From positions 1-64,000 of the forward strand of contig VWZP01007927.1 in the NCBI GenBank assembly GCA_013396995.1: a stretch of DNA of 64,000 nucleotides, in the 5' to 3' direction. The stretch comes from Dicaeum eximium (Eukaryota; Chordata; Aves; Passeriformes; Dicaeidae). The notes below the pieces were generated by a model that had not been told where the DNA came from, did no database searches, and worked only from the letters and a program-made list of their open reading frames with translations. Below, one piece after another: positions 47,701 to 53,265 of the stretch. The stretch's first letter is position 1. Each line of letters begins with the position of its first letter. Position numbers and translations under genes: made by a program.

Positions 47701-50700
47701 TTAGTTGATGAGGTGTTGGGTCATAGGTTGGACTTGATGATTCCCAGAATTCACAGAATTCACCAGGTTGGGAGAGACCTTCAAAATCATCGAGTCCAGC
47801 CCAGCCTCAAGAGCTCAGCTAAACCCTGGCACCCAGTGCCACATCCAGGCTTTGTTAAACACACCCAGGGATGGGGACTGCAGCACCTCCCTGGGCAGAA
47901 CATTCCAGAACTTTATCACTCTTTCTGTGAAAAACTTCTCCCTAATATCCAACCTAAATTTCCCTTAGTACAGTTTAAAGCTGTGTCTCAAAGGTCCTTC
48001 GATGTCACCCTGAGTTAGGGACAGCACAGAAGGTGACATTCCGACCTTGTAGTATTTCAGGAGGCATGAAACAGGCTTTATTAGAAACTCCACACTTTTT
48101 ATAGACAGGATAGGTCACCTAAGACCTAATTAGTCCTCAGCAACACCTCTCCCATCATTGGTTAATTAAGAACAACGCCTTCTTGTAAACATCTTTCACC
48201 AACACCAAAGATTAAAATAAGAATTGTTTTAATTCTTCTCGAAGTGTTCTCACCCTTCCCCAGACAACATCCTGGGAGAAGTTACCCATTTCTCTCTGTG
48301 CCCAGAGAGTCAGCACCCCACACTCTGGGGCTGTGGCAGCAGGGAGGGGTTTCCCTGCTCTCAGGCTGGGATTTGGGTGTCCCTGGCAGGGCGACGTTGG
48401 CCTGGCCATGGGGAAGCTCTACGGCAATGACTTCAGCCAGACCACCATCTCCCGCTTCGAGGCTCTCAACCTCAGCTTCAAGAACATGTGCAAGCTCAAG
48501 CCCCTGCTGGAGAAGTGGCTCAGTGACGCAGGTAGGTGACATCAAGGCAGAAATGCCACCAGCAGCAGAGGATCCATCCAGGAACCTCAAATGCGTCCAG
48601 CCCCTCCCTGTGTTGGGGAAGAAGGGGAGGAGGTGCTGAGGGATCAGCCCAGGAGGTGCAGCTGGAAAAGGAGGGATTTCACCGAGAGGGGAATTCCCAG
48701 GGGCAGCAGGATTTGGGGTGGTGTCCTGTGCTGACCTCATCGTGCTCCACCCAACCCTTCAGGATGTCCGAGCCTCCGGTCACATCTCAGCCACCCCGAG
48801 CCAAGTGGTTTGCTCAGCATCCTTTTCTGTGTGAAATTAAATTACTGGGACGCTCCTGGTCCCTATCAGAGCAGGCTGGAAATCAGGCTCACAGAGGAAA
48901 AAATGGGGTGCGGGTGAAAACATTTTTCTTCTTTGCTTTGGACAAGCTCATTGATGGATTTGGAGCAATTTTAATCATCATCAGAGGGAGGATCCACAAT
49001 GTAGCAACAATTTATCCATTTCAGGAGGCACCTTTGTTCCACAGAAGGTATCTGGGAATGAAAAGAGCTCAAAATCTTCTTGGGTATCTCTTTTCCCCCT
49101 CCCTCTTCCCCCAGAATCGGCTCCTTTGGATTCCTCCATGAGCACCCCCAACTCCTACCCCTCAGTGAACGAGATGTTTGGACGGAAAAGGAAGAAGAGG
49201 ACCAGCATCGAGACCAACATCCGCTCCACGCTGGAGAAGAGATTCCAAGATGTGAGGGGAAAATCCTCCTGCCTCCCTCAGCCTGGCATTTGCCTGTGGC
49301 ACTGAGTCCTCTCAGGGGAAGGGATTTGTGCAGGAACAGGGGCAGGAGCTGTGACTCACCCCCCTGACTCTGCTGTGGAACCAGAGGCACTTTGTGCTCC
49401 ACAGAACATAATCTCTCACCCAAATATTTACCCTCAGCTCAGGCAGAGCTTCTGTCCCCTCCCCAGCTCGCAGCCAGCCCCACCCTTGTCCTCCCAGCAG
49501 CCCCTGATGCTCTTTGAGGCTTTTTTAACTTCCTGCCTCTCTCAGCAGAACCCCAAGCTCAGCTCAGAGGAGATTTCCTTGTGATTTTGGGGCTTTCTTA
49601 ACCTTTTGCCTCTCTCAGCAGAACCCCAAGCCCAGTTCAGAGATTTCCTTGTGCTCTCTGGGGCTTTATGATCTGCTGCCTCTCTCAGCCAAGCCCAGTT
49701 CAGAGGAGATTTCCTTGTGTTCTTTGGGGCTTTTTTAACCTCTTGCCTCTCTCAGCAGAACCCCAAGCTCAGCTCAGAGGAGATTTCCTTGTGCTCTTTG
49801 GGGCTTTTTTAACCTCTTGCCTCTCTCAGCAGAACCCCAAGCCCAGAGATCCCAGTTCAGAGATTTCCTTGTGCTCTTTGGGGCTTTTTTAACCTGCTGC
49901 CTCTCTCAGCAGAACCCCAAGCCCAGCTCAGAGGAGATCTCCTTGATAGCAGAGCAGCTCTCCATGGAAAAGGAGGTGGTTCGGGTCTGGTTCTGCAACC
50001 GGCGCCAGAAGGAAAAGCGGATCAGCTGCCCGATGCCATCCCCCATCAAATCACCCATCTACAACTCCAGACTGGTGAGGCACTTGGGATTCAGCCTTCC
50101 ACCTGAATGGAACCTGGCCCAGAACATTTATTATTATTCCATCCGTTGAAAACAATCCTGAATGATAACAATTAATTAAGCGATAATTCGATTTGTTGCA
50201 AACAGTGGAAAGAAAAGAGAAATTTCCTAGGAGGAATGGATTAGTTTAATTGTGGGATAATTTATTCAAATCACCGTGCTGTCCCAAAGCTTTTCCCCTT
50301 GAGATTGATAAAGAAAATCTTTCCCAACTTAATGGGGTATGAGGATTACACACAGTGATATAAATTCAGCTGCATTTCTCCTGCTTCATTTAAGAGTTGC
50401 TTGGTGATTTTGCCATTTAAAAGTGGCAGGAGCCTCCTCAGTGCTGCAGCACAGGAGTGGGAGGCAGAGTCTGAATTTTATCTCGAAATCCCCAGGCTTT
50501 TGGAATTCTCCATCAGAAGGCAGGAAAACATCACAGGAAGTTTGGTTTCCCAACCTGTCTGGTCCCCAAAACAAACATTTGGAGTCCCACAGCAGAGCTT
50601 GGGTGATTTATTCCCCTGTGACTGCTGTCCAAATTGTGCCCTTGCTCATCAGCCTCCCTGAGCCAAGTGCTGCCTTCAGGAATAAACACTAATTTGGATG

Positions 50701-53265
50701 GCAACTCCCAAATTGCCAATTGGCACCTGAGAATTAAGGTCCCTGAAGGAGACTGGGATTTTTTTGTGTCCAAAACCAGAGGGAGCTGGGAAGTTACAGG
50801 CTGAGAACGCCCAGTCCGAGACATCCAAAGGGCAGTGGCTCCTACAAGTTTATCTTGACACTTCCAGAAAATGAGATTGTTGTGGCTTTTCCACAGCTGA
50901 TCCATAAATTCAGATGGATGTGGAGTGTGTCAGGCACATGCAACACTAATTCTGATTTCTTCCCGTGGCCTTGGATGTGGGAATGGTGTTTCTACCCTGG
51001 AATATGATGGGATGCCTGGAATATGGCAATAGCCACGGGAGCCCCAGCTGTGGGTGCTGTGTCCATGGGAGCCCCAGATGTTGGTGCCGTGTCCCTGGGA
51101 GCCCCAGCTGTGGGTGCTGTGACCCTGGGAGCCCCAGCTGTGGGTGCTGAGTGTCCCCAGGAGCCCCAGCTGTGGGTGCTGAGTGTCCCCAGGAGCCCCA
51201 GCTGTGGGTGCTGAGTGTCCCCAGGAGCCCCAGCTGTGGGTGCTGAGTGTCCCCAGGAGCCCCAGCTGTGGGTGCTGAGTGTCCCCAGGAGCCCCAGCTG
51301 TGGGTGCTGAGTGTCCCCAGGAGCCCCAGCTGTGGGTGCTGAGTGTCCCCAGGAGCCCCAGCTGTGGGTGCTGAGTGTCCCCAGGAGCCCCAGCTGTGGG
51401 TGCTGAGTGTCCCCAGGAGCCCCAGCTGTGGGTGCTGAGTGTCCCCAGGAGCCCCAGCTGTGGGTGCTGAGTGTCCCCAGGAGCCCCAGCTGTGGGTGCT
51501 GAGTGTCCCCAGGAGCCCCAGCTGTGGGTGCTGAGTGTCCCCAGGAGCCCCAGCTGTGGGTGCTGAGTGTCCCCAGGAGCCCCAGCTGTGGGTGCTGAGT
51601 GTCCCCAGGAGCCCCAGCTGTGGGTGCTGAGTGTCCCCAGGAGCCCCAGCTGTGGGTGCTGAGTGTCCCCAGGAGCCCCAGCTGTGGGTGCTGAGTCCCT
51701 GGGAGCCCCAGCTGTGGGTGCTGAGTGTCCCTGGGAGCCCCAGCTGTGGGTGCTAAGTGTCCCTGGGAGCCCCAGCTGTGGGTGCTGAGTCCCTGGGAGC
51801 CCCAGCTGTGGGTGCTGAGTGTCCCCAGGAGCCCCAGCTGTGGGTGCTGAGTGTCCCTGAGAGCCAGCACACCCTGCAGGGCTGTGGAAGGGGTGTCAGG
51901 ATGTGATTTCTCCCGTCTCGGTGCCGAATGCTCACTGCCTGCCTCTGTTCCTGCCCAGGTCTCTACCTCAGGCTCCTTGGGGCCCCTCTCTGTCAATCCA
52001 GTGCACAGCACCATGCCTGGCACGGGTGAGCCTTGGGAAGCCTCCCCTCCCTCCTGCCCCTGCCCGTTTATCCCTGACTCCCCCATTTCTGGGTCAGATT
52101 ATTGCAGGGTGATCTTCATCAGGCCCTTGGCTTTGGGCAGGGAAGTGCCCCCACACACTGGGATAAGAACAGCCCAGCCCAGCCTTGGGTGGGATAAAAT
52201 CATGGAAAAAGTGGGCAAAGTGACATTTCCAGCAGAATCCTGGGCTGGGGTGTTTGGGTTTAGGAGCCAGGCACAACTGGGAGTGAAATTAAAGGGTGGG
52301 GGTGGGTTAGAGTCAGATTTCTGTGGAGGCCTGAGATTCCCAGAGACAGGAGTTGGGGGAAGAGAGAAGAACAGGAAGGTGGGGTAGTGAGACAAAGGGT
52401 GGGTGAGGGTCAGACCTCTGTGGAGACCTGAAAGTCCCAGATACAGGAACAGGGGACATTCCTGGGGTCCCCCACCTTGCCCAGAGCAGGGAATCAGAGG
52501 AGCAGATAAAGGGTGGGTGAGTGTCAGATCTCCTTGGAAACCTGAGATTCTCAGATACAGGAACAGGGGACATCCCTGGGATCCCCCACCTTGCCCAGGA
52601 CAGGGAATCAGAGGAATCACGGGCACAGGGCTGGGGTGGGAATGTTGGGGCAGGAAGAGGAGCTGCCAGGCTCACTGTGCTCTCTGCCACGCAGTGACAT
52701 CCTCGTGCTCCCCAGGGAATTCCAGCAGACCCTCGTCCCCTGGCAGTGCCCTCCATGCCAGCAGCCCTGGCACGGCCCAGAGCAACTCCAAAGCTGCCAT
52801 GAACTCTTCTGGCTTCAACTCTTCAGGGTAAGGCACAGCCCACAAATAAAAAAAACCCCAAACCAACCCAGGGGGCTGGGGGAAAACACTGGGATCTCCA
52901 GGAAGAGCAGGAAAGCTCTTGGAGATCGCAGCAGTGTGGAGTGTTCCTGTGGGAAGCTTCAAGTGTGACCTCTCAGGGACAGGGTGGGATTGTTGGGGTG
53001 TCCTGTGCAGGGACAGAATTGGGTTTGGTGATCCTGGTGGGTCCCTTCCAGCTCAGGATATTCTGGGATTGTTGGGGTGCCCTGTGCAGGGACAGAATTG
53101 GGTTTGGTGATCCTGGTGGGTCCCTTCCAGCTCAGGATATTCTGGGATTGTTGGGACGTGGTGGTTTTTCTGCTTAAAAATGAACAGTCAGTCAAGTTTT
53201 GCCTGAACACTGTGCTGTTTTCCAGCTCCTGGTACCGATGGAACCAACCCACCTACCTCCACTGA
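14387..53265 (+). CDS. POU2F3: POU2F3 (Oct-11/Skn-1a) POU-homeodomain transcription factor, 13 coding exons
   Basis: CDS is join(14387..14414, 18921..18989, 30143..30177, 42478..42582, 43711..43813, 46953..47035, 47150..47332, 48390..48531, 49115..49251, 49913..50074, 51959..52025, 52695..52827, 53226..53265), 428 aa. The start MVNLESVHAEIKMSGD matches the mammalian Skn-1a N-terminus. The POU-specific domain spans about residues 176-250 (EEPSDLEELEKFAKTF...DFSQTTISRFEAL). A linker follows, then the homeodomain at about 273-332 (RKRKKRTSIE...VVRVWFCNRRQKEKR) with the recognition helix intact. A Ser-rich tail ends in SWYRWNQPTYLH. The human protein is 436 aa as I recall. It binds ATGCAAAT octamers in the nucleus and drives tuft-cell, taste-receptor-cell and keratinocyte programmes in mammals. 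All junctions are GT-AG and in frame. Odd points are five decoy acceptors before exon 10 and a shorter exon 4/5 junction than in human. Confidence 0.96.
14415..18920 (+). other. POU2F3: POU2F3 intron 1
   Basis: About 4.5 kb with no exon seen. It contains a long T-run (17,106-17,143), a 6-base N gap (17,257-17,262), a single N at 18,042, T-runs near 18,030-18,082, two octamers (17,942 and 17,988) and a TATAAAG at 17,828. Confidence 0.75.
17942..17995. promoter_or_regulatory. POU2F3: Octamer pair in POU2F3 intron 1
   Basis: Two exact ATGCAAAT motifs at 17,942-17,949 and 17,988-17,995, 46 bp apart in the same orientation, with a GATTGG (inverted CCAAT) between them. They lie about 0.95 kb upstream of exon 2. 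Function is inferred only. Confidence 0.4.
18921..18989 (+). CDS. POU2F3: POU2F3 exon 2
   Basis: 69 bp that complete E, then IKMSGDAADSTDTRHEPDQVEP. The acceptor is CCTTTTCCAG and the donor is CCAG|GTAAGG. An in-frame ATG (18,929, with A at -3) could start a shorter isoform. Confidence 0.92.
22625..23045 (-). mobile_element. Probable retroviral LTR, reverse orientation
   Basis: On the minus strand the sequence runs to TTTTAATAAATCCCTGCTTT (polyadenylation signal complement at 22,651-22,656), the arrangement of an avian ERV LTR 3' end. Ends are not sharply defined, no TATA box is clear and no retroviral genes adjoin it. Simple intronic sequence is the alternative. Confidence 0.45.
23076..23285 (+). 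mobile_element. CR1 LINE 3' fragment
   Basis: Contains GGTTGGATGTTAGGAAAA, a degenerate CTGAACACTGGAATG block, GGAGGTGCTGCAGTCCCCAT and a 3' end with GACTCAATGATCTGGAAGGT then TTCTGTGATTGTGTG. These are diagnostic of 5'-truncated CR1, and the terminal short repeat is typical of CR1 instead of poly-A. Confidence 0.9.
23425..23720 (-). mobile_element. CR1 LINE 3' fragment, reverse
   Basis: Starts GGATCACAGAATGTCCTGAG and continues GGATGATCCAGTCCAGCCC, the reverse complement of a CR1 3' end, then CCTCCTGGAGCTTTGGCAGC and related blocks. Its 3' end faces the 3' end of the + copy at 23,285. Confidence 0.88.
24716..24751. promoter_or_regulatory. POU2F3: X-box-like motif beside an octamer in POU2F3 intron 2
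   Basis: GTTGCTATGGCAATC (24,716-24,730) is one base off a palindromic RFX X-box. A perfect octamer ATTTGCAT (24,744-24,751) follows 13 bp later, and an E-box CAGCTG precedes it. The cluster looks like a compact enhancer; function is inferred. Confidence 0.4.
28419..28905 (+). repeat. Tandem duplication, 237-bp offset, with an internal short repeat and one N
   Basis: The segment starting TTACACGGGAAAAGAGATAA occurs at 28,419 and again at 28,656, directly after a single N at 28,655. About 170 bp are essentially identical. Each copy ends in 40-60-bp units with ATTTCAAATTGAGGGGGCAG and CTCAGAGCTGGTTGGGGT. The N at the junction leaves open an assembly artefact. Confidence 0.85.
30143..30177 (+). 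CDS. POU2F3: POU2F3 exon 3 (micro-exon)
   Basis: 35 bp that complete G and encode NEQNGLDFNRQ. The acceptor is TTCATTGTAG and the donor is GCAG|GTAAGA. It is short but identifiable from the conserved NGLDFNRQ motif. It returns the frame to phase 0. Confidence 0.92.
30890..31075 (+). mobile_element. CR1 LINE 3' fragment
   Basis: CAAGGCCAGGCTGGACAGGG, a CTGGGACAGTGGAAGGTGTC block, and a 3' end with GGTTCCTTCCAGCCCAAACC and ATTCTGAGATTTT. A diverged copy of a common avian CR1 subfamily. Confidence 0.85.
32190..32285. repeat. AT-rich self-complementary stretch
   Basis: Repeated TTATTTAAAATAATAATTA blocks, each internally palindromic, occur twice within about 60 bp. No gene function is suggested. 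Confidence 0.7.
39507..39600 (-). mobile_element. CR1 LINE 3' end, short reverse fragment
   Basis: ACGGAATGGTTTGGGTTGGA, CCAACCCCTTGCCATGGGCA and CCACCAGACCGGGTTGC are the reverse-complement 3' end of a common avian CR1, shortened by internal deletion. Confidence 0.8.
40110..40117. promoter_or_regulatory. POU2F3: Octamer motif in POU2F3 intron 3
   Basis: Exact ATTTGCAT. Alone it could be chance; it is listed because of the local excess of this motif. Confidence 0.3.
41105..41178 (+). mobile_element. CR1 LINE extreme 3' end
   Basis: GCTTGGACTCGATGATTGTA followed by AGGTCTCTTCCAACCGAAAT and ATTCCGCG, a very short 5'-truncated CR1. Confidence 0.75.
42478..42582 (+). CDS. POU2F3: POU2F3 exon 4
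   Basis: 35 codons, IKTEDLSDSLQS to GSQIAG. The acceptor is CTTTTTGCAG and the donor is GCAGG|GTGAGT. The human protein has about seven more residues before the next conserved block (DMxSLHxLQQL), which are missing here. Confidence 0.93.
42583..43710 (+). other. POU2F3: POU2F3 intron 4
   Basis: About 1.1 kb. It contains a direct repeat of about 140 bp (43,308-43,634) and no recognised exon. Confidence 0.7.
43308..43634 (+). repeat. Direct repeat, two copies 184 bp apart
   Basis: Both copies contain CAAGAGTTAACTTT, AAGCAGACAATTCTCCA, TCTCTGTATGCAC and GGACCTGCAGCCCTCCAGCC, with about 10-15% divergence by eye. A short third partial block lies between them. The second copy ends about 80 bp before exon 5. 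Confidence 0.85.
43711..43813 (+). CDS. POU2F3: POU2F3 exon 5
   Basis: 103 bp, DMSSLHTLQQLVLLPGHMQS to QAGQQ plus one base. The acceptor is TTTTCTGTAG and the donor is CAAG|GTAAGA. It encodes part of the Gln-rich N-terminal region. Confidence 0.95.
43870..44250 (-). mobile_element. Solo LTR of an endogenous retrovirus, reverse orientation
   Basis: On the minus strand a TATAAAAG (complement at 44,016-44,023) is followed about 80 bp later by AATAAA (complement at 43,934-43,939), the order of an LTR promoter and polyadenylation site. An octamer (44,034-44,041) sits just upstream of that TATA box. A 17-bp GAGAATAAAAAATAA repeat marks the downstream edge. No retroviral genes are attached. Exact ends are uncertain. 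Confidence 0.65.
45267..45274. promoter_or_regulatory. POU2F3: Octamer motif in POU2F3 intron 5
   Basis: Exact ATTTGCAT followed by GGGTG. One of several in the locus; function unknown. Confidence 0.3.
46953..47035 (+). CDS. POU2F3: POU2F3 exon 6
   Basis: 83 bp, completing A then LQPNLLSFPQQQGSLLLSQP to LASQ. The acceptor is CCCCCTCAG and the donor is CCAG|GTAAGG. Gln/Leu-rich transactivation region. Confidence 0.95.
47150..47332 (+). CDS. POU2F3: POU2F3 exon 7 (start of POU-specific domain)
   Basis: 61 codons, AVGRSGLPGSSVEPHL to RRIKLGFTQ. It contains the invariant EEPSDLEELEKFAKTFKQRR at the start of the POU-specific domain. The intron before it is only 114 bp. The acceptor is TTTGCACAG and the donor is ACAG|GTGAGA. 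Confidence 0.97.
47585..47745 (+). mobile_element. CR1 LINE 3' fragment
   Basis: AACAGGAATAAATCCTTCAC, AAAGAGTGGTTGGCCAG, AAAAAGCCTGGACGTGGCAC, GGTCATAGGTTGGACTTGAT. It stops at GATGATTCCC, where a reverse CR1 begins. Confidence 0.85.
47746..48000 (-). mobile_element. CR1 LINE 3' fragment, reverse
   Basis: TTCACAGAATTCACCAGG, CATCGAGTCCAGCCCAGC, CCACATCCAGGCTTTGTTAA and ACTCTTTCTGTGAAAAACTT. Its 3' end abuts the 3' end of the + copy, giving a tail-to-tail CR1 pair. Confidence 0.9.
48010..48250 (-). mobile_element. LTR fragment of an endogenous retrovirus, reverse orientation
   Basis: On the minus strand TATAAAAAG (complement at 48,095-48,103) is followed by AATAAAGCC (complement of 48,077-48,082 and flank) about 15 bp later, the compact R region of an avian LTR. 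The ends are not sharp. Confidence 0.55.
48390..48531 (+). CDS. POU2F3: POU2F3 exon 8 (POU-specific domain)
   Basis: 142 bp, GDVGLAMGKLYGNDFSQTTI through EALNLSFKNMCKLKPLLEKW to SDA plus one base. It contains the octamer-contacting helix SQTTISRFEAL, unchanged from mammals. The acceptor is CCTGGCAG and the donor is GCAG|GTAGGT. Confidence 0.97.
48532..49114 (+). other. POU2F3: POU2F3 intron 8
   Basis: 583 bp of ordinary intron sequence; nothing notable seen. Confidence 0.7.
49115..49251 (+). CDS. POU2F3: POU2F3 exon 9 (linker and start of homeodomain)
   Basis: 137 bp, completing E then SAPLDSSMSTPNSYPSVNEM, FGRKRKKRTSIETNI and EKRFQD. The basic N-terminal arm and helix 1 of the homeodomain are here. 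The acceptor is CTTCCCCCAG and the donor is GAT|GTGAGG. Phase 0 at the 3' end. Confidence 0.97.
49252..49912 (+). other. POU2F3: POU2F3 intron 9
   Basis: 661 bp. The first half is ordinary intron; the second half is a tandem array of decoy acceptors with the first codons of exon 10. Confidence 0.85.
49505..49912 (+). repeat. POU2F3: Tandem copies of the POU2F3 exon 10 acceptor and exon start
   Basis: Five units of 67-80 bp precede the real exon. Each has a TTTTTTAACC-like stretch, TGCCTCTCTCAG, AACCCCAAG, an AGCTCAGAGGAGATTTCC-like stretch and TTGTGCTCTTTGGGG. Decoy exon starts are at 49,549, 49,622, 49,689 (lacks CAGAAC), 49,759 and 49,833; the true one is 49,913. Four of five keep a good polypyrimidine-CAGCAG acceptor and code for N-P-K then a short Ser/Glu stretch before diverging. 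Confidence 0.93.
49913..50074 (+). CDS. POU2F3: POU2F3 exon 10 (homeodomain recognition helix)
   Basis: 54 codons, NPKPSSEEISLIAEQLSMEK, then VVRVWFCNRRQKEKR, to YNSRL. The recognition helix residues VWFCNRR are intact. The acceptor is TCTCAGCAG and the donor is CTG|GTGAGG. Confidence 0.97.
50075..51958 (+). other. POU2F3: POU2F3 intron 10
   Basis: About 1.9 kb. Ordinary sequence to 51,030, then a 32-bp minisatellite (51,039-51,858) ending 100 bp before exon 11. Confidence 0.85.
51039..51858 (+). repeat. 32-bp minisatellite, about 26 units
   Basis: The unit is GAGCCCCAGCTGTGGGTGCT followed by GAGTGTCCCCAG, highly homogeneous in the middle (about 51,161-51,690). At the left the first three units are 30 bp with different tails, and at the right the units vary. 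Homogeneity in the centre with diverged edges is typical of a minisatellite expanding from inside. Confidence 0.97.
51959..52025 (+). CDS. POU2F3: POU2F3 exon 11
   Basis: 67 bp, VSTSGSLGPLSVNPVHSTMP to GT plus one base. The acceptor is CTGCCCAG and the donor is ACGG|GTGAGC. Confidence 0.95.
52026..52694 (+). other. POU2F3: POU2F3 intron 11
   Basis: 669 bp, half of it a tandem repeat of about 102-115 bp (52,291-52,620). No exon seen inside. Confidence 0.8.
52291..52620 (+). repeat. Tandem repeat, units of about 102 and 115 bp
   Basis: Units begin AAAGGGTGGG at 52,291, 52,393 and 52,508. The last two share CAGATACAGGAACAGGGGAC and a CCCCCACCTTGCCCAG block; the first is shorter and more diverged. 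Confidence 0.9.
52695..52827 (+). CDS. POU2F3: POU2F3 exon 12 (Ser-rich tail)
   Basis: 133 bp, VTSSCSPGNSSRPSSPGSAL through AQSNSKAAMNSSGFNSSG. The acceptor is GCCACGCAG and the donor is CAGG|GTAAGG. Confidence 0.95.
52828..53225 (+). other. POU2F3: POU2F3 intron 12
   Basis: 398 bp, half occupied by a duplicated CR1 3' end (52,975-53,155). Confidence 0.8.
52975..53155 (+). mobile_element. CR1 LINE 3' end, tandemly duplicated
   Basis: Two nearly identical copies, 76 bp apart, of ATTGTTGGGGTGCCCTGTGC, GGGTTTGGTGATCCTGGTGG and CCAGCTCAGGATATTCTGGG. The duplication probably arose after insertion. Confidence 0.88.
53226..53265 (+). CDS. POU2F3: POU2F3 exon 13 (terminal)
   Basis: Completes G, encodes SWYRWNQPTYLH and stops at TGA 53,263-53,265. 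The acceptor is GTTTTCCAG. The final residues match the POU2F3 C-terminus of mammals almost exactly. Confidence 0.95.

Larger units (their letters stand above)
47333..48389 (+). other. POU2F3: POU2F3 intron 7
   Basis: About 1.06 kb, mostly transposon: a + CR1 (47,585-47,745), a minus CR1 (47,746-48,000) and a reverse LTR (about 48,010-48,250). Confidence 0.8.

Noticed and set aside
50992..52086. Long minus-strand reading frame, 364 codons, opposite POU2F3 exon 11 and its upstream intron
   Set aside because: It is the 32-bp minisatellite read on the other strand. The unit has no stop in three frames, so the frame stays open mechanically. There is no start context, homology or splice evidence.
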